From the NCBI GenBank assembly GCA_910584195.1, contig CAJTYV010000002.1, forward strand, positions 199,314 to 263,313: a stretch of 64,000 nucleotides of DNA. Direction: 5' to 3'. Both the position numbers and the translations under genes were made by a program. Positions 51,368 to 60,422 of this stretch are shown in pieces. How positions within the stretch are numbered: position 1 is the first letter of the stretch; each line of letters starts with the position of its first letter. The notes under the pieces are model-generated. The model saw only the letters and a list, made by a program, of their open reading frames with translations. It was not told where the DNA came from and searched no databases. This DNA is from an uncultured Ruminococcus sp. Lineage in GTDB: Bacteria; Bacillota; Clostridia; Oscillospirales; Ruminococcaceae.

Positions 51368-53431
51368 TTATTCAGAGCCGTCAATTATTCCCTGTAAAAT
51401 AATATCGTTCCATTTCATACTTGTTCTGTTGAGTATTCCGTAGCCATCCTTGCCCTTTGCCACGTTATTATCCCATACAAAGCATTTGATCCCACGCGCC
51501 TTAGCCGCTGAAATATAGTAGCTGTAATACTCTGCTCTTACATTGTCATCAGCAATTCCAACGCAGCCAAATTCGTCTATAATAACAGGAATTCCTTTAT
51601 CTGCAAACTTCTTTTTCATGGAATCAAATTTAGCGTCAAGCTCAGATTTTTCAGTGCTTCCGAAGTTCGTGGTTTCGCCGGACGAAAACTTCCAAGGCGC
51701 ATAATAATGAAGCGAAACGATAATATGTTCATCATTCGGCACGATAATATCATTCATCGACACTTCCTCTGCACATGCGCCGTAAGCTGTCACTATCAGC
51801 GAACGCTCAGCATTGTTTCCTCCGCTTGCACGAATTGTATCTACAAAATCCTGTAAATACCGATTGACAACAGCACGTTCAGCGGCGGTTCCGCCCATCC
51901 ACTCATTATCGCTTCCGATAGAACGCGGTTCGTTCATACCCTCAAAAATAAGTCTGTCACCATAATCCTTAAAGCGAGCCGACACCTGCTCCCAGATTTT
52001 TTTCATCCTTGCGCTGTCTCCTGCATACTCTTCCTCGGTAGGATTAAACCAGATATAATCATCATGGTGCATATTCATAATAACGTACATGCCATTGTTG
52101 TAGGCATAATCAATAACCTCTTGTACGCGATCGAGCCATTCGGTCTGAACGGTATCTCCATCCATATGCTCACCCCACGTTACAGGTATACGTATAGCGT
52201 TGAAGCCTGCGTTTTTGACCGACTTTACCAGTTCTTCGGTGGTTTTAGGATTGCCCCAGCCCGTCTCCGTAGCGATGCCGGTTTTATTCGTATCATAGCT
52301 TTCAAGGCTGTTGCCAAGATTCCAGCCTACCTTAATATCTTTAACTATTTCAGCAGAACTGCGGAATTCCGAAGATTCGGAAGATTCAGATTTCGGAGGC
52401 TTATCCTCTGTTTTTTCGGGCTGCGCCGAAACAGACGAACTGCCGATACTGTATTTAACCGAAATCGAATCGAGCGATGCTGCCGGCTGTTCGCTCCACC
52501 AATATCCAAACACAAGCTCACCGTCCTCTGCCGCATAATTTTTAGCCTGAGAATCAACTATCCATGTTAATGATACGCTTGAATTTTCGGTAAACGACAC
52601 AACATCAGCCGACTGATAGTAGCCAAGCGATGTCTCATAACCAAATGCCCCGGTAAATTTGCCGAATCCGCCTGACGAGCTTATGTTATATGTTACTGCC
52701 TGCGGTACAGCTCCCTCCGGGAGAAAATTGGTATTTACTCGGATAGTATTGTCGGAATCATTATATCCCACAGATTTTCCCACTTGCTGAGTTACAGTAC
52801 CGTCGCATGGAATGTCACGGGTACGCGTTAAATTACAAATAACACTTTCAATGCGGATACTTGACGAATTTCCCCACCAGTATCCGAAAAGCAGTTCACC
52901 TGACGGTGAAATAAAATCAGATACATCACCGGGAACGTTCCATGTTACCTCCCCGTATGTACCTTCTGTAGGAGAAGTGAAGTTCTCCGACTGATACCAG
53001 CCATCATCAGTAGCTGCCGAGCAGTCAGATGTTACGGAAATTCCGCAGCCACCCTTAAATTCACCGATATTTGAATCGTCAGCAGAATATATAACAAATG
53101 TAAACGAGTTTACCTTATCGCCTTCCTGCATAAAATCAGCGAGCGGAAGTTTAATAGTATTGCTGCCTTCGGTTTTTTCAATCGTTGTATCAACGGTCTG
53201 CTGAATGCCCAATGAAGCCGTTACGGTTTCAACAGGACTAATATGCTCGGTTATCGGTTCGGTTTCGGAAACAGTAATTTCTTCCGATACAGCTTCCGAG
53301 CTTTCAGAATTCTGAGAATTTTCAGAAAAATCTCTGCTTTCTGAACTTTCAGACATGCTTTCCTTTCCGCTGCAAGAAGTCATTCCAACAAATAAAACTG
53401 CGGATAATATAACAGATAAACTTTTTTTCAT
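51368..53431 (-). CDS. GH5 endoglucanase-type lipoprotein with two N-terminal aromatic-rich beta modules
   Basis: 687 residues from the ATG at 53431 (GAGGTTG upstream). Lipobox MTSC (Cys20), a Ser/Glu-rich linker, two related modules of about 130 residues (66-206 and 212-330), each ending with ELxFGYWW, a Ser/Glu linker, and a GH5 domain (360-687) with VGWNLGNSLESYD, HHDDYIWF, acid/base Glu501 (EGMNEP) and nucleophile Glu620 (IIDEFG). The tandem modules are probably carbohydrate-binding, with Trp pairs at the surface; I cannot assign a CBM number. There is no dockerin; the enzyme is tethered to the membrane by lipid. It stops 5 bases from the yqfD stop, convergent. Confidence 0.92.
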   Translation of the reverse strand: MKKSLSVILSAVLFVGMTSCSGKESMSESSESRDFSENSQNSESSEAVSEEITVSETEPITEHISPVETVTASLGIQQTVDTTIEKTEGSNTIKLPLADFMQEGDKVNSFTFVIYSADDSNIGEFKGGCGISVTSDCSAATDDGWYQSENFTSPTEGTYGEVTWNVPGDVSDFISPSGELLFGYWWGNSSSIRIESVICNLTRTRDIPCDGTVTQQVGKSVGYNDSDNTIRVNTNFLPEGAVPQAVTYNISSSGGFGKFTGAFGYETSLGYYQSADVVSFTENSSVSLTWIVDSQAKNYAAEDGELVFGYWWSEQPAASLDSISVKYSIGSSSVSAQPEKTEDKPPKSESSESSEFRSSAEIVKDIKVGWNLGNSLESYDTNKTGIATETGWGNPKTTEELVKSVKNAGFNAIRIPVTWGEHMDGDTVQTEWLDRVQEVIDYAYNNGMYVIMNMHHDDYIWFNPTEEEYAGDSARMKKIWEQVSARFKDYGDRLIFEGMNEPRSIGSDNEWMGGTAAERAVVNRYLQDFVDTIRASGGNNAERSLIVTAYGACAEEVSMNDIIVPNDEHIIVSLHYYAPWKFSSGETTNFGSTEKSELDAKFDSMKKKFADKGIPVIIDEFGCVGIADDNVRAEYYSYYISAAKARGIKCFVWDNNVAKGKDGYGILNRTSMKWNDIILQGIIDGSE

Positions 53432-53768
53432 AAACAACCTCATTAATTATCTTGATACAAATGATTATATCATGTTTTTTTATATTTTGCAAGCACAGAT
53501 ACGATATTAAATAAGCAAATAATCTGCAAATTAATTTTATATTTTGATTGAAATGACAATTAAAAATATATAATGCGACATCGTACAGAGCTTGTGCAGT
53601 GCTGCCCTAATAGCATGTTATGACAATCTGTATCGCTAATCAGGAAAACATTATCATTAAATTATCTCTCGCCTGTTGCAATTCACGAATTAATATGTTA
53701 TAAGCAGCGTGTCGCTGCACCCATGTTCGCGCTGAAAAAATAAAATTCCGAATTTCTCTCCGCGCATG
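53432..53768. other. Long AT-rich gap between GH5 lipoprotein and metG
   Basis: No gene supported. It holds a possible relic of the terminator repeat (ATTGTGCGGTGTTGCC type) at about 53583-53608 and a hairpin GCAGCG-TGT-CGCTGC near 53705-53719. No T-box-like structure was recognised although metG follows. Confidence 0.4.
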
Positions 53769-53797
53769 TTGATTTTTAGGTAATTATATGTTATAAT
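53769..53797 (+). promoter_or_regulatory. Promoter of metG
   Basis: TTGATT (53769-53774), 17-base spacer, TATAAT (53792-53797). A hairpin AGCCGA/TCGGCT (53803-53823) follows in the leader before the ATG at 53850. Confidence 0.75.
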
Positions 53798-53849
53798 TAA
53801 TTAAGCCGATTCCATTTGTCGGCTAATTTTATAGATCGGAGCAATTTTT

Positions 53850-55820
53850 ATGTCTAAAAAAACATTCTATATCACTACGCCTATTTATTATCCGTCAGGC
53901 AATCCGCACATAGGTCACTGCTATACAACCGTTGCCTGCGACTCTATCGCACGCTTTAAGCGTATGCAGGGCTATGACGTAATGTTTCTAACCGGTACCG
54001 ATGAACATGGTCTGAAAATCGAACAAAAAGCCGCCGAAAAGGGCGTTACTCCCAAGCAGTTTGTTGACGAGATCGTTGAAAAATTTAAATCTCTCTGGAG
54101 CTACATGAATATTAATTATGACCGCTATATCAGAACCACAGACAGCTACCATATCGAAACGGTTCAAAAAATATTTAAAGCGCTCTACGATAAGGGCTTC
54201 ATATATAAAGGCGAATATTCCGGCAAATACTGCACTCCATGCGAAAGCTTCTGGACTGATTCACAGCTTGACGAAAACGGCTGCTGCCCCGAATGTCACC
54301 GTCCGGTTGCGTTCGCCAAGGAAGAAGCCTACTTTTTCAAGATGTCGCCGTTTGCGGAGCGTATTGAAAAACTTTTGACAGAAACCGATTACCTCCGACC
54401 AAAAACCCGCGCAACAGAGCTTGTAAACAACTTTATAAAGCCGGGTCTGGAAGATCTCTGCGTATCGCGTACTACTTTCAAATGGGGCATTCCCGTAACG
54501 TTCGATGAGGGGCATGTAGTATATGTCTGGATCGACGCTCTTTCAAACTATATTTCCGCTCTCGGTTTCATGAACAACGAATACAGCGATTACGATAATT
54601 ACTGGCCGGCGGATATTCACATGGTTGCAAAGGATATTATGAGATTCCACGCCATAATATGGCCTGCTATCCTTATGGCTCTCGATATTCCGCTTCCTAA
54701 ACATTTGGCTGTTCACGGCTGGATAACTTTCAACGGCGAAAAAATGAGTAAGTCTCTCGGAAACGTTGTAGACCCGTTCGTCCTCGGCGAACGCTATGGC
54801 TGCGACGCTATCCGCTATCACATTCTCCGCGAAATGGCTCTCGGCGCAGACAGTTCGTTCTCAAATGAAATAATGATAAACCGCATTAATTCAGACCTTG
54901 CCAACGGATTCGGAAACCTTGTTTCACGCACAGTCGCAATGGCGGACAAGTATTTCGGAGGAACTCTCCCCACCGAACGTGAAGCTATCTCAATTGACGA
55001 AGACTTCAAGTCTGCCATACTCAAAGCTTTTGCCGAAGTTGAATCGGCTATGGACGAAACAAAAATCAAGCAGGCTCTTGAAGAAATTTTCAAGGCTGTT
55101 GACCGCGCAAACAAATATATTGATGAAACGGAACCATGGAAACTGGGCAAGGATGATTCTCAGAAACCTCGTCTTGCCGCTGTTCTGTACAATCTCCTTG
55201 ACGGTATAAGAATAATATCAGCATTGCTCAGTCCATTTATGCCCTCTACAATGCCAAAGGTATGGGAACAGATAGGAGCATCCCCATCTGACGTAACATA
55301 CGATAAGCTTTCAGTATTCGGAGTTCTTCCTGAAAATGTTACTGTTCACAAGGGTGAAATACTTTTCCCAAGAATCGATGTTGAAAAAGAGATAGAGGAG
55401 CTTAACAGCATTATTCAGAAAAATATGGAAAATGCTCAGGCAGGACTTTCCTCCGAGGAAAAGGGCGAAACTCCTGCTGACAAAATTGATCTTGCTCCAG
55501 AAATTTCCATTGACGATTTCGCAAGGGTCGAGCTGAGATGTGCTAAGGTGCTTTCAGCCGAAAAAGTAAAAAAATCCGATAAACTTCTATGCTTGCAGCT
55601 TGATGACGGAATGGGCGGAAGGCAGGTAGTTTCGGGAATTGCGCAATATTATGCCCCCGAAGAACTGGTCGGCAAAAAGATTCAGCTTGTGGCAAATCTG
55701 AAACCGGTTAAGCTCAGAGGCGTTGAAAGCTCAGGTATGATTTGCGCTGCCGATACTCCGGACGGCATTAAAGTTATTTTCCTTGACGATTCTATCCCCT
55801 GCGGCGCAAAAATCAGATAA
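53850..55820 (+). CDS. metG: Methionyl-tRNA synthetase
   Basis: 656 residues. HIGH motif (HIGH, 20-23), zinc knuckle with CTPC and CCPEC in the insertion (residues about 130-150), KMSKS motif as KMSKS at 298-302, and a C-terminal EMAP/tRNA-binding domain (550-656, FARVELRCAKVLSAEKV) that makes the enzyme a dimer. Start after CGGAG. Ends with a one-base overlap onto an acetyltransferase gene. Confidence 0.97.
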   Translation: MSKKTFYITTPIYYPSGNPHIGHCYTTVACDSIARFKRMQGYDVMFLTGTDEHGLKIEQKAAEKGVTPKQFVDEIVEKFKSLWSYMNINYDRYIRTTDSYHIETVQKIFKALYDKGFIYKGEYSGKYCTPCESFWTDSQLDENGCCPECHRPVAFAKEEAYFFKMSPFAERIEKLLTETDYLRPKTRATELVNNFIKPGLEDLCVSRTTFKWGIPVTFDEGHVVYVWIDALSNYISALGFMNNEYSDYDNYWPADIHMVAKDIMRFHAIIWPAILMALDIPLPKHLAVHGWITFNGEKMSKSLGNVVDPFVLGERYGCDAIRYHILREMALGADSSFSNEIMINRINSDLANGFGNLVSRTVAMADKYFGGTLPTEREAISIDEDFKSAILKAFAEVESAMDETKIKQALEEIFKAVDRANKYIDETEPWKLGKDDSQKPRLAAVLYNLLDGIRIISALLSPFMPSTMPKVWEQIGASPSDVTYDKLSVFGVLPENVTVHKGEILFPRIDVEKEIEELNSIIQKNMENAQAGLSSEEKGETPADKIDLAPEISIDDFARVELRCAKVLSAEKVKKSDKLLCLQLDDGMGGRQVVSGIAQYYAPEELVGKKIQLVANLKPVKLRGVESSGMICAADTPDGIKVIFLDDSIPCGAKIR

Positions 55821-56266
55821 TGAAAATCATTGAAATTTCTACTGATAAAAAGAGCTATCTTCCTTTACTGTTGTTGGCGGACGAACAAGAGGATATGATC
55901 GACCGCTACATTGACAGCGGAACAATGTTTGTCCTTGATGATGACGGAATAAAAAGCGTATGTATCGTTACTGATGAGGGCGGCGGAATACTGGAAATAA
56001 AAAATATTGCCGTTGCTCCCGAATTTCAGGGAAAAGGATACGGCAGGCTCATGATCGAACATTTGGCAGATAAATATAAAAAAGACTTCTCTGTTCTTCA
56101 AGTTGGAACGGGAGACAGTCCCTTGACTGTCCCATTTTATGAAAAATGCGGATTTGTCAGAACCCATATTGTTGAAAATTTTTTCACTGACAATTACGAT
56201 CACCCAATATATGAATGTGGAGTTCTTCTGAAAAATATGATCTATCTTCAAAGAAAATTGCATTAA
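55820..56266 (+). CDS. GNAT-family acetyltransferase
   Basis: 148 residues. The acetyl-CoA signature IAVAPEFQGKGYGRLMIEHL (QGKGYG) and the C-terminal VPFYEKCGFVRT are clear. The substrate is unknown. The start overlaps the metG stop by one base (TAATG) with no ribosome site of its own, so translation depends on metG. Confidence 0.9.
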   Translation: MKIIEISTDKKSYLPLLLLADEQEDMIDRYIDSGTMFVLDDDGIKSVCIVTDEGGGILEIKNIAVAPEFQGKGYGRLMIEHLADKYKKDFSVLQVGTGDSPLTVPFYEKCGFVRTHIVENFFTDNYDHPIYECGVLLKNMIYLQRKLH

Positions 56267-56641
56267 AAATTGCATAATCCCAGAAAAACGAATAATAAAA
56301 AATTATCCGTTCACTGGAAAAATCTCGCAAGACCATTATTATCGGGATTTCATGAAACTCCAAAGTTAATTCAGAGATATGGTTATACTTTTAAAATATT
56401 TTGAAGTACCGTAAGAAAAAATGAACTGAGATTTTAACACCGCATCAAGCATAACCATTGAATCGACAAAACATTTGAAAACTTCATAAATTTAAAAGGA
56501 TGTAAGGGTGACTGCTTACAGCCTTTTTTCACTGTCAAACTGTAGTAAAACAGTTCAGACAAAACTGCTGTAACTTTAATGACAGATAACATTAGCAATA
56601 ACTGAGATACCACAGCACAAATCCTATGAACACAAGTTCTA
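56267..56641. other. Intergenic region with hairpins and a MITE-end remnant
   Basis: No gene supported. TGTAAG/CTTACA (56500-56520) followed by a T-run is a plausible terminator for metG and its neighbour. CCTATGAACACAAGTTCT at about 56624-56641 resembles the right end of the MITE family (copy 41841), suggesting an old, mostly eroded copy. Confidence 0.45.
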
Positions 56642-56686
56642 ATAATAAAAATCGCTTTTGAATTTATGTAAATCAAAAGCGATTCT
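56642..56686 (-). terminator. Terminator of the 56703 lipoprotein gene
   Basis: AATCGCTTTTGA (56650-56661) pairs perfectly with TCAAAAGCGATT (56673-56684); a T5 run follows on the minus strand. Confidence 0.9.
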
Positions 56687-56702
56687 TTCTTCTTAAATTC
56701 TT

Positions 56703-57770
56703 TTATGAAGTCAACTTTGCCCAACCGCTGACACTGTTCTCATTAAGAAATTCTTTAGGAATATAAGCATAAACGATTCCGGAACCCGTAGTCTTGTGAT
56801 CCGAATGAGTTATATTAAATGAAAGACATACTTTTCCGTCAGTATACATTGAAGTTTTTATTTCATTTGCATAGTCTGTACTTTCGCGATCGAAAACGAC
56901 CACAAACAGCGTACAGTCATCAAGGCTCGGAGCATGCCCGTTTCCCCTGAGAATGTTTGAAAAATCTGTATTATCAACGGCAGCAGCGAGCAGTTCAAAC
57001 TCCTCATCGTTTTCAGCTGAATAATTTTTTAAAGGCAGTTTTTCGAGGAGTCCGGCATCATCAACATATCCTGCGCCCGTAAAGTACAGCGAACTTTGCG
57101 TATAATCGTTAGTATTTGGAACAGTCCAACCTGCATATTGAATATTCATATCAAAATATTTGGATGGAACGGCAGCAAAATAGGTAAATCCCGTCATTAC
57201 CTCAGGAACAGGTTCTTCTGGTTCAGTAGCACGGCTGTCTTCGGTATCAACAAAAAACATTTTCTCGCCGTCAATAAGAAGTCCTCCCGCTTCACAGCTA
57301 TAACCTCCGCTGCTGTAATTTTCCTGTTCAATAACATAAACGTAATCACCCAACGGATATTTTTCGGGATAGTCATCAGTGAGAATCGCATGGTAGCTTT
57401 CAGGCAAATCCACTAACTGTTCCTCATTGAAAACAAGCCATGAAGTTATACGGCTTTCATCATTATAACCGTAACTCGTACTTATAAATATATCCTGACC
57501 TGTAAGCAAAACTGCATTTTCGCTGTATTGAGACATATCAATTTCTTTCGGTATAGGAGAAGCTTCGGCGAATGTTACTGAGGCAGTCACGGTCGGAGAA
57601 GTTTCAGTCTCTGTTGGAACCTCTGTTTCAGCCTCATATTCTTTTGTAGTGTAAGTATCTGAAATATTATCAGATTCAGAGGATATTTTGGTTATAATAT
57701 CGGAGGCATCGTGTCCGCAGGCAGTCATCATAAGTACAGATAATATCAGAAGAAATATTTTTCTTTTCAT
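56703..57770 (-). CDS. Lipoprotein of unknown function
   Basis: 355 residues from the ATG at 57770 (AAAGGAG upstream). Lipobox MTAC (Cys18), a Thr/Glu/Ser-rich linker (20-65) and a soluble part with no recognised fold. Tyr-rich beta segments such as YPLGDYVYVIEQENYSSGGY stand out. No catalytic motif is visible. Monocistronic. Ruminococci carry many such lipoproteins. Confidence 0.78.
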   Translation of the reverse strand: MKRKIFLLILSVLMMTACGHDASDIITKISSESDNISDTYTTKEYEAETEVPTETETSPTVTASVTFAEASPIPKEIDMSQYSENAVLLTGQDIFISTSYGYNDESRITSWLVFNEEQLVDLPESYHAILTDDYPEKYPLGDYVYVIEQENYSSGGYSCEAGGLLIDGEKMFFVDTEDSRATEPEEPVPEVMTGFTYFAAVPSKYFDMNIQYAGWTVPNTNDYTQSSLYFTGAGYVDDAGLLEKLPLKNYSAENDEEFELLAAAVDNTDFSNILRGNGHAPSLDDCTLFVVVFDRESTDYANEIKTSMYTDGKVCLSFNITHSDHKTTGSGIVYAYIPKEFLNENSVSGWAKLTS

Positions 57771-57865
57771 TGAAATGCTCCTTTCTTTCATGAAATAATA
57801 TACTTATTATAGCAATATCAGTTAAAAATGTCAATAAAAATTAAACAACAAATATTTACAATATT

Positions 57866-57903
57866 AAAACAGCGTAAGCCGTAATACGGTTCACGCTGTT
57901 TTA
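57866..57903. terminator. Hairpin between the lipoprotein and the XRE remnant
   Basis: AAAACAGCGT and ACGCTGTTTT arms with an inner GCCG/CGGT stem, A-rich before and T-rich after, so it could stop transcription from both sides. Confidence 0.7.
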
Positions 57904-57961
57904 TGAAAGCCAAAGGTTAGATATAAAATAGACCTGCTCCCTGTAGAAACCAGAAAACAGG

Positions 57962-58124
57962 TTGACGATATGTTATGTTCGGGTAAATACCCAGCCTGAA
58001 CTTGCGGATAAAGCTAAAGCATCACAACCGTATATTTCGAGATTAGAAAAAGGAGAACTTCGCCCCTCAATGCGGATCTGCAAGAACTTTCAGCCGCAAA
58101 CAGCGATGCAATCTGCTCATAGCC
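57962..58124 (+). pseudogene. Frameshifted remnant of an XRE-family regulator
   Basis: The frame from 57962 contains QPELADKAKASQPYISRLEK followed by GELRPSMRI, a clear helix-turn-helix of the Cro/C1 (XRE) type. After MRI the reading frame breaks: the expected continuation LQELSAANSDAICS and a stop (TAG at about 58124) is in another frame. The N-terminus before the first helix is also not in frame with a proper start. The region is best seen as a decayed regulator at the edge of the redox island. Confidence 0.7.
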
Positions 58125-58269
58125 TTCCTTCTTCGCTACAAAAGCAAAATAGGTGTACTTGTTTCGTGCCTGTGATTTTCCGGCAAATGCAGATTCAAGA
58201 TTTTTTTCTGTCTATGTTCATGCATACGGTTTCATATTAATGTCCTACATTGTATCATAATATTAAATT

Positions 58270-58602
58270 TTAATGTGTATATTCTAAAATCAAGATTTTA
58301 CTTCCCAAATCCGTCTCCAACAATTTCATCATTTTTTTCGCAAAAGGACAAGGATATCCAATGGGTGTTCCTTTCTGAATACAAGAAGCAAAAGCGATTG
58401 TATCAGCGCCTCGCTTTACAAGTTCCCTTGCTCGCAATACTATCTTTTTTCCAGGACATCCCCCGCAATTAATAAAACCAATTATTTCAATTTCTTCATC
58501 GATATCAGAAAACACTCCTAATTTTTCCTTAATAGCCTTAAAATCAGCTGTTCCAGGACAATAATCCTCCGTTTGCATACAGCGAATAATTCCTATTTTC
58601 AT
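58270..58602 (-). CDS. CGGC-domain protein
   Basis: 110-residue protein of the CGGC family. Conserved cysteines are Cys8 and Cys15 near the N-terminus (RCMQTEDYCPG), the CGGC motif at 46-49 (NCGGCPGKK), Cys74 (ASCIQKG) and Cys85. The fold and Cys pattern suggest metal or Fe-S binding; function unknown. Lies 62 bases downstream of the DUF134 fusion on the same strand and is likely co-transcribed with it. Confidence 0.88.
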   Translation of the reverse strand: MKIGIIRCMQTEDYCPGTADFKAIKEKLGVFSDIDEEIEIIGFINCGGCPGKKIVLRARELVKRGADTIAFASCIQKGTPIGYPCPFAKKMMKLLETDLGSKILILEYTH

Positions 58603-58664
58603 CTAATAAATTAGAAATTTATGCTATCATTTAAACTTCATATTATTCAAAACAATTTTCATGT

Positions 58665-59453
58665 TCACTCATGACAGCTGCCTCCATGACCGCTGCATCC
58701 ATGCTTATTTTCACCACAGGAATGAACTTCATCGTGGTGACCATGATGATTACAGTGAACATCCGGATTATACGCAAGAGTTCCTGCCAGCAAAGCATTT
58801 ACCGCATCGTCAGCACTTCCGGATACGCCGCCAAACAGCTTGATTCCGGCTTCGGCAAGCGCATTCTGAGCTCCGGCTCCGATTCCTCCGCAAATCAGCG
58901 TATCAACATTCATTCCGTAAAGCAGTCCGACTAACGCACCATGTCCGCTGCCGTTTGTGTCTATGATTTCAGAATCCTTTACCTTGCCATCTGCTATTTC
59001 ATAAACCTTGAACTGTTCCGTATGACCAAAGTGTTGAAATACGTTTCGATTTTCATAAGTTACTGCAATTTTCATAATTTCTGTTTCCTTTCTGATATCA
59101 GCTTGATTATGAGCTGAAGAATTAATTCTGCCGCACCTTTTACCGCAGCATTTCCATGCAGAGCCATCACACAGTTCATAATTTCCTCCGGCAATGTGAA
59201 GTAATTTTCCATTAACAATGCAATCAGCAATTTTTGTCCTCGCCCGTTCATAAATCTCCGTGACTGTCGTTCGGGAAATATTCATCAGCAAAGCACACTG
59301 CTCATGTGTTTTCTTTTCGTGATCAATCAATCGAATCGTTTCAAATTCATCAACTGTCAAAACGACTTGTACTGCATTTTTAACTCCGCATGGTGCAAAA
59401 CTGTCATATTCCGGTTTGGCGCAAATTCTTCGGCATCGGCTTGGTCTTGCCAT
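58665..59453 (-). CDS. DUF134 regulator fused to a NifX/NafY-like cofactor-binding domain with a metal-rich tail
   Basis: 262 residues from the ATG at 59453 (GGAGGTG upstream). Residues 1-105: DUF134, a helix-turn-helix protein family, with MARPSRCRRICAKPEYDSF, VLTVDEFETIRLID and NISRTTVTEIYERAR. Residues 127-235: a dinitrogenase Fe-Mo cofactor-binding family domain (MKIAVTYENRNVFQHFGHTE, the GGIGAGAQNALAEAGI loop). Residues 233-262: a His/Cys/Gly-rich tail likely to bind metal. The two parts are usually separate neighbouring genes. An internal ATG (59075) with AAAGGAAA upstream could still yield the second domain alone. Confidence 0.9.
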   Translation of the reverse strand: MARPSRCRRICAKPEYDSFAPCGVKNAVQVVLTVDEFETIRLIDHEKKTHEQCALLMNISRTTVTEIYERARTKIADCIVNGKLLHIAGGNYELCDGSAWKCCGKRCGRINSSAHNQADIRKETEIMKIAVTYENRNVFQHFGHTEQFKVYEIADGKVKDSEIIDTNGSGHGALVGLLYGMNVDTLICGGIGAGAQNALAEAGIKLFGGVSGSADDAVNALLAGTLAYNPDVHCNHHGHHDEVHSCGENKHGCSGHGGSCHE

Positions 59454-59487
59454 ACGCACACCTCCATTTCCGACATATGACGATAAT

Positions 59488-59536
59488 ATTATAACCCCAA
59501 TCTTAAAAAAAGTCAAGACACTATGAAATTTATTAG
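59488..59536 (-). promoter_or_regulatory. Promoter of the DUF134 fusion with an element shared with the HxlR gene
   Basis: TTGACT (59511-59516), 17-base spacer, TATAAT (59488-59493) on the minus strand. Bases 59514-59536 match the HxlR promoter (63661-63683) at 20 of 23 positions (shared core ACTATGAAA-TTATTAG), and each element starts at the same place within its -35 box. This suggests control by the HxlR regulator. Confidence 0.75.
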
Positions 59537-59559
59537 CGGCCTTTTTCATAATGCTGATT

Positions 59560-59601
59560 TGTGATTTAATCACAGAAAGAAACTTTCTCTTATGGTATAC
59601 T
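59560..59601 (+). promoter_or_regulatory. Crp-type operator and promoter of the ferredoxin operon
   Basis: TGTGATTTAATCACA (59560-59574) is a perfect palindrome of the Crp/Fnr half-site type. The -10 TATACT (59596-59601) follows, placing the operator centre about 41 bases before the expected start site, the class II activator position. No good -35 box. Confidence 0.82.
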
Positions 59602-59631
59602 ATTTATATAAATAAAAGAAGGAGATTTATT

Positions 59632-59829
59632 ATGCCGAAAAGAAAAGCAATAGTCAGTATCTGTGAATGTGTAGCATGCGGATGCTGCATAAAAGTTTGT
59701 CCCAAAAATGCCATTACAATTCCAAAAGGTGTATTTGCCGAAATCAATCCTGAATTGTGTGTCGGCTGCGGAAAATGTGCCAAAGAATGCCCTGCAAGCG
59801 TGATTACACTGGAGGTGACAGAAAAATGA
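59632..59829 (+). CDS. 2[4Fe-4S] ferredoxin
   Basis: 65 residues from the ATG at 59632 (AAGGAGA upstream). Two cluster motifs: Cys13-x2-Cys16-x2-Cys19-x3-Cys23-Pro and Cys43-x2-Cys46-x2-Cys49-x3-Cys53-Pro, with one extra Cys at 11 and one at 18. Carries electrons at low potential. First gene after the Crp-type operator; overlaps the next gene by four bases. Confidence 0.95.
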   Translation: MPKRKAIVSICECVACGCCIKVCPKNAITIPKGVFAEINPELCVGCGKCAKECPASVITLEVTEK

Positions 59830-60422
59830 AGCAAAAGAAAAAATGGTATGACTATCTTTGGATATTCTCTCTTACATATCTCATTTTAGGATTTTTCAAT
59901 ATTCTGTTTGCATGGCTTGGATTGCTTTGCTTTTTCATACCAATTATCATATCAGTTGTAAAAGGCAGCAAGGCATATTGCAACAAGTATTGCGGACGAG
60001 GTCAGTTGTTTTCTCTGATAGGAGGGAAATTTGGTCTTTCACGCAAAAAGGATATTCCAAAATGGATGAAGTCAAAATATTTCAGATACGGATTTTTGAT
60101 TTTCTTTTTTGCGATGTTTTTTCTGATGCTATGGAATACCTATCTGGTTTTTGCAGGGACAAAAGAACTGAATCAAACGGTTAAGCTGCTTTGGACATTC
60201 AAGCTCCCATGGCACTGGGCATATCATGGAACGCTGTTTTCACCGGGAGCAGCACAGTTTGCATTTGGATTTTACAGTGTCATGCTCACATCTACCGTTC
60301 TCGGCTTTGTTACTATGATTCTGTTCAAGCCTCGTTCATGGTGTGTATACTGCCCAATGGGAACAATGACACAGCTCATATGTAAAGCAAAAAATGTGAC
60401 TTCATCACAGAAAGAAAAATAA
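59826..60422 (+). CDS. Membrane-bound 4Fe-4S protein, NapH/NosR-like
   Basis: 198 residues from the ATG at 59826 (GGAGGTG inside the ferredoxin gene). Four to five membrane helices. Cysteines Cys52 and Cys56 (YCNKYCGRG) and Cys173, Cys176 and Cys186 (WCVYCPMGTMTQLIC) resemble the Cys motifs of the membrane electron-transfer proteins NapH, NosR and RdxA, though fewer ligands are present. It probably moves electrons between the membrane and the ferredoxin made from the same transcript. Confidence 0.85.
   Translation: MKQKKKWYDYLWIFSLTYLILGFFNILFAWLGLLCFFIPIIISVVKGSKAYCNKYCGRGQLFSLIGGKFGLSRKKDIPKWMKSKYFRYGFLIFFFAMFFLMLWNTYLVFAGTKELNQTVKLLWTFKLPWHWAYHGTLFSPGAAQFAFGFYSVMLTSTVLGFVTMILFKPRSWCVYCPMGTMTQLICKAKNVTSSQKEK

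Noticed and set aside
53432..53849. Possible T-box leader before metG
   Set aside because: The AGGGUGGNACCGCG-type core and a specifier stem could not be found; only a short hairpin follows the promoter.
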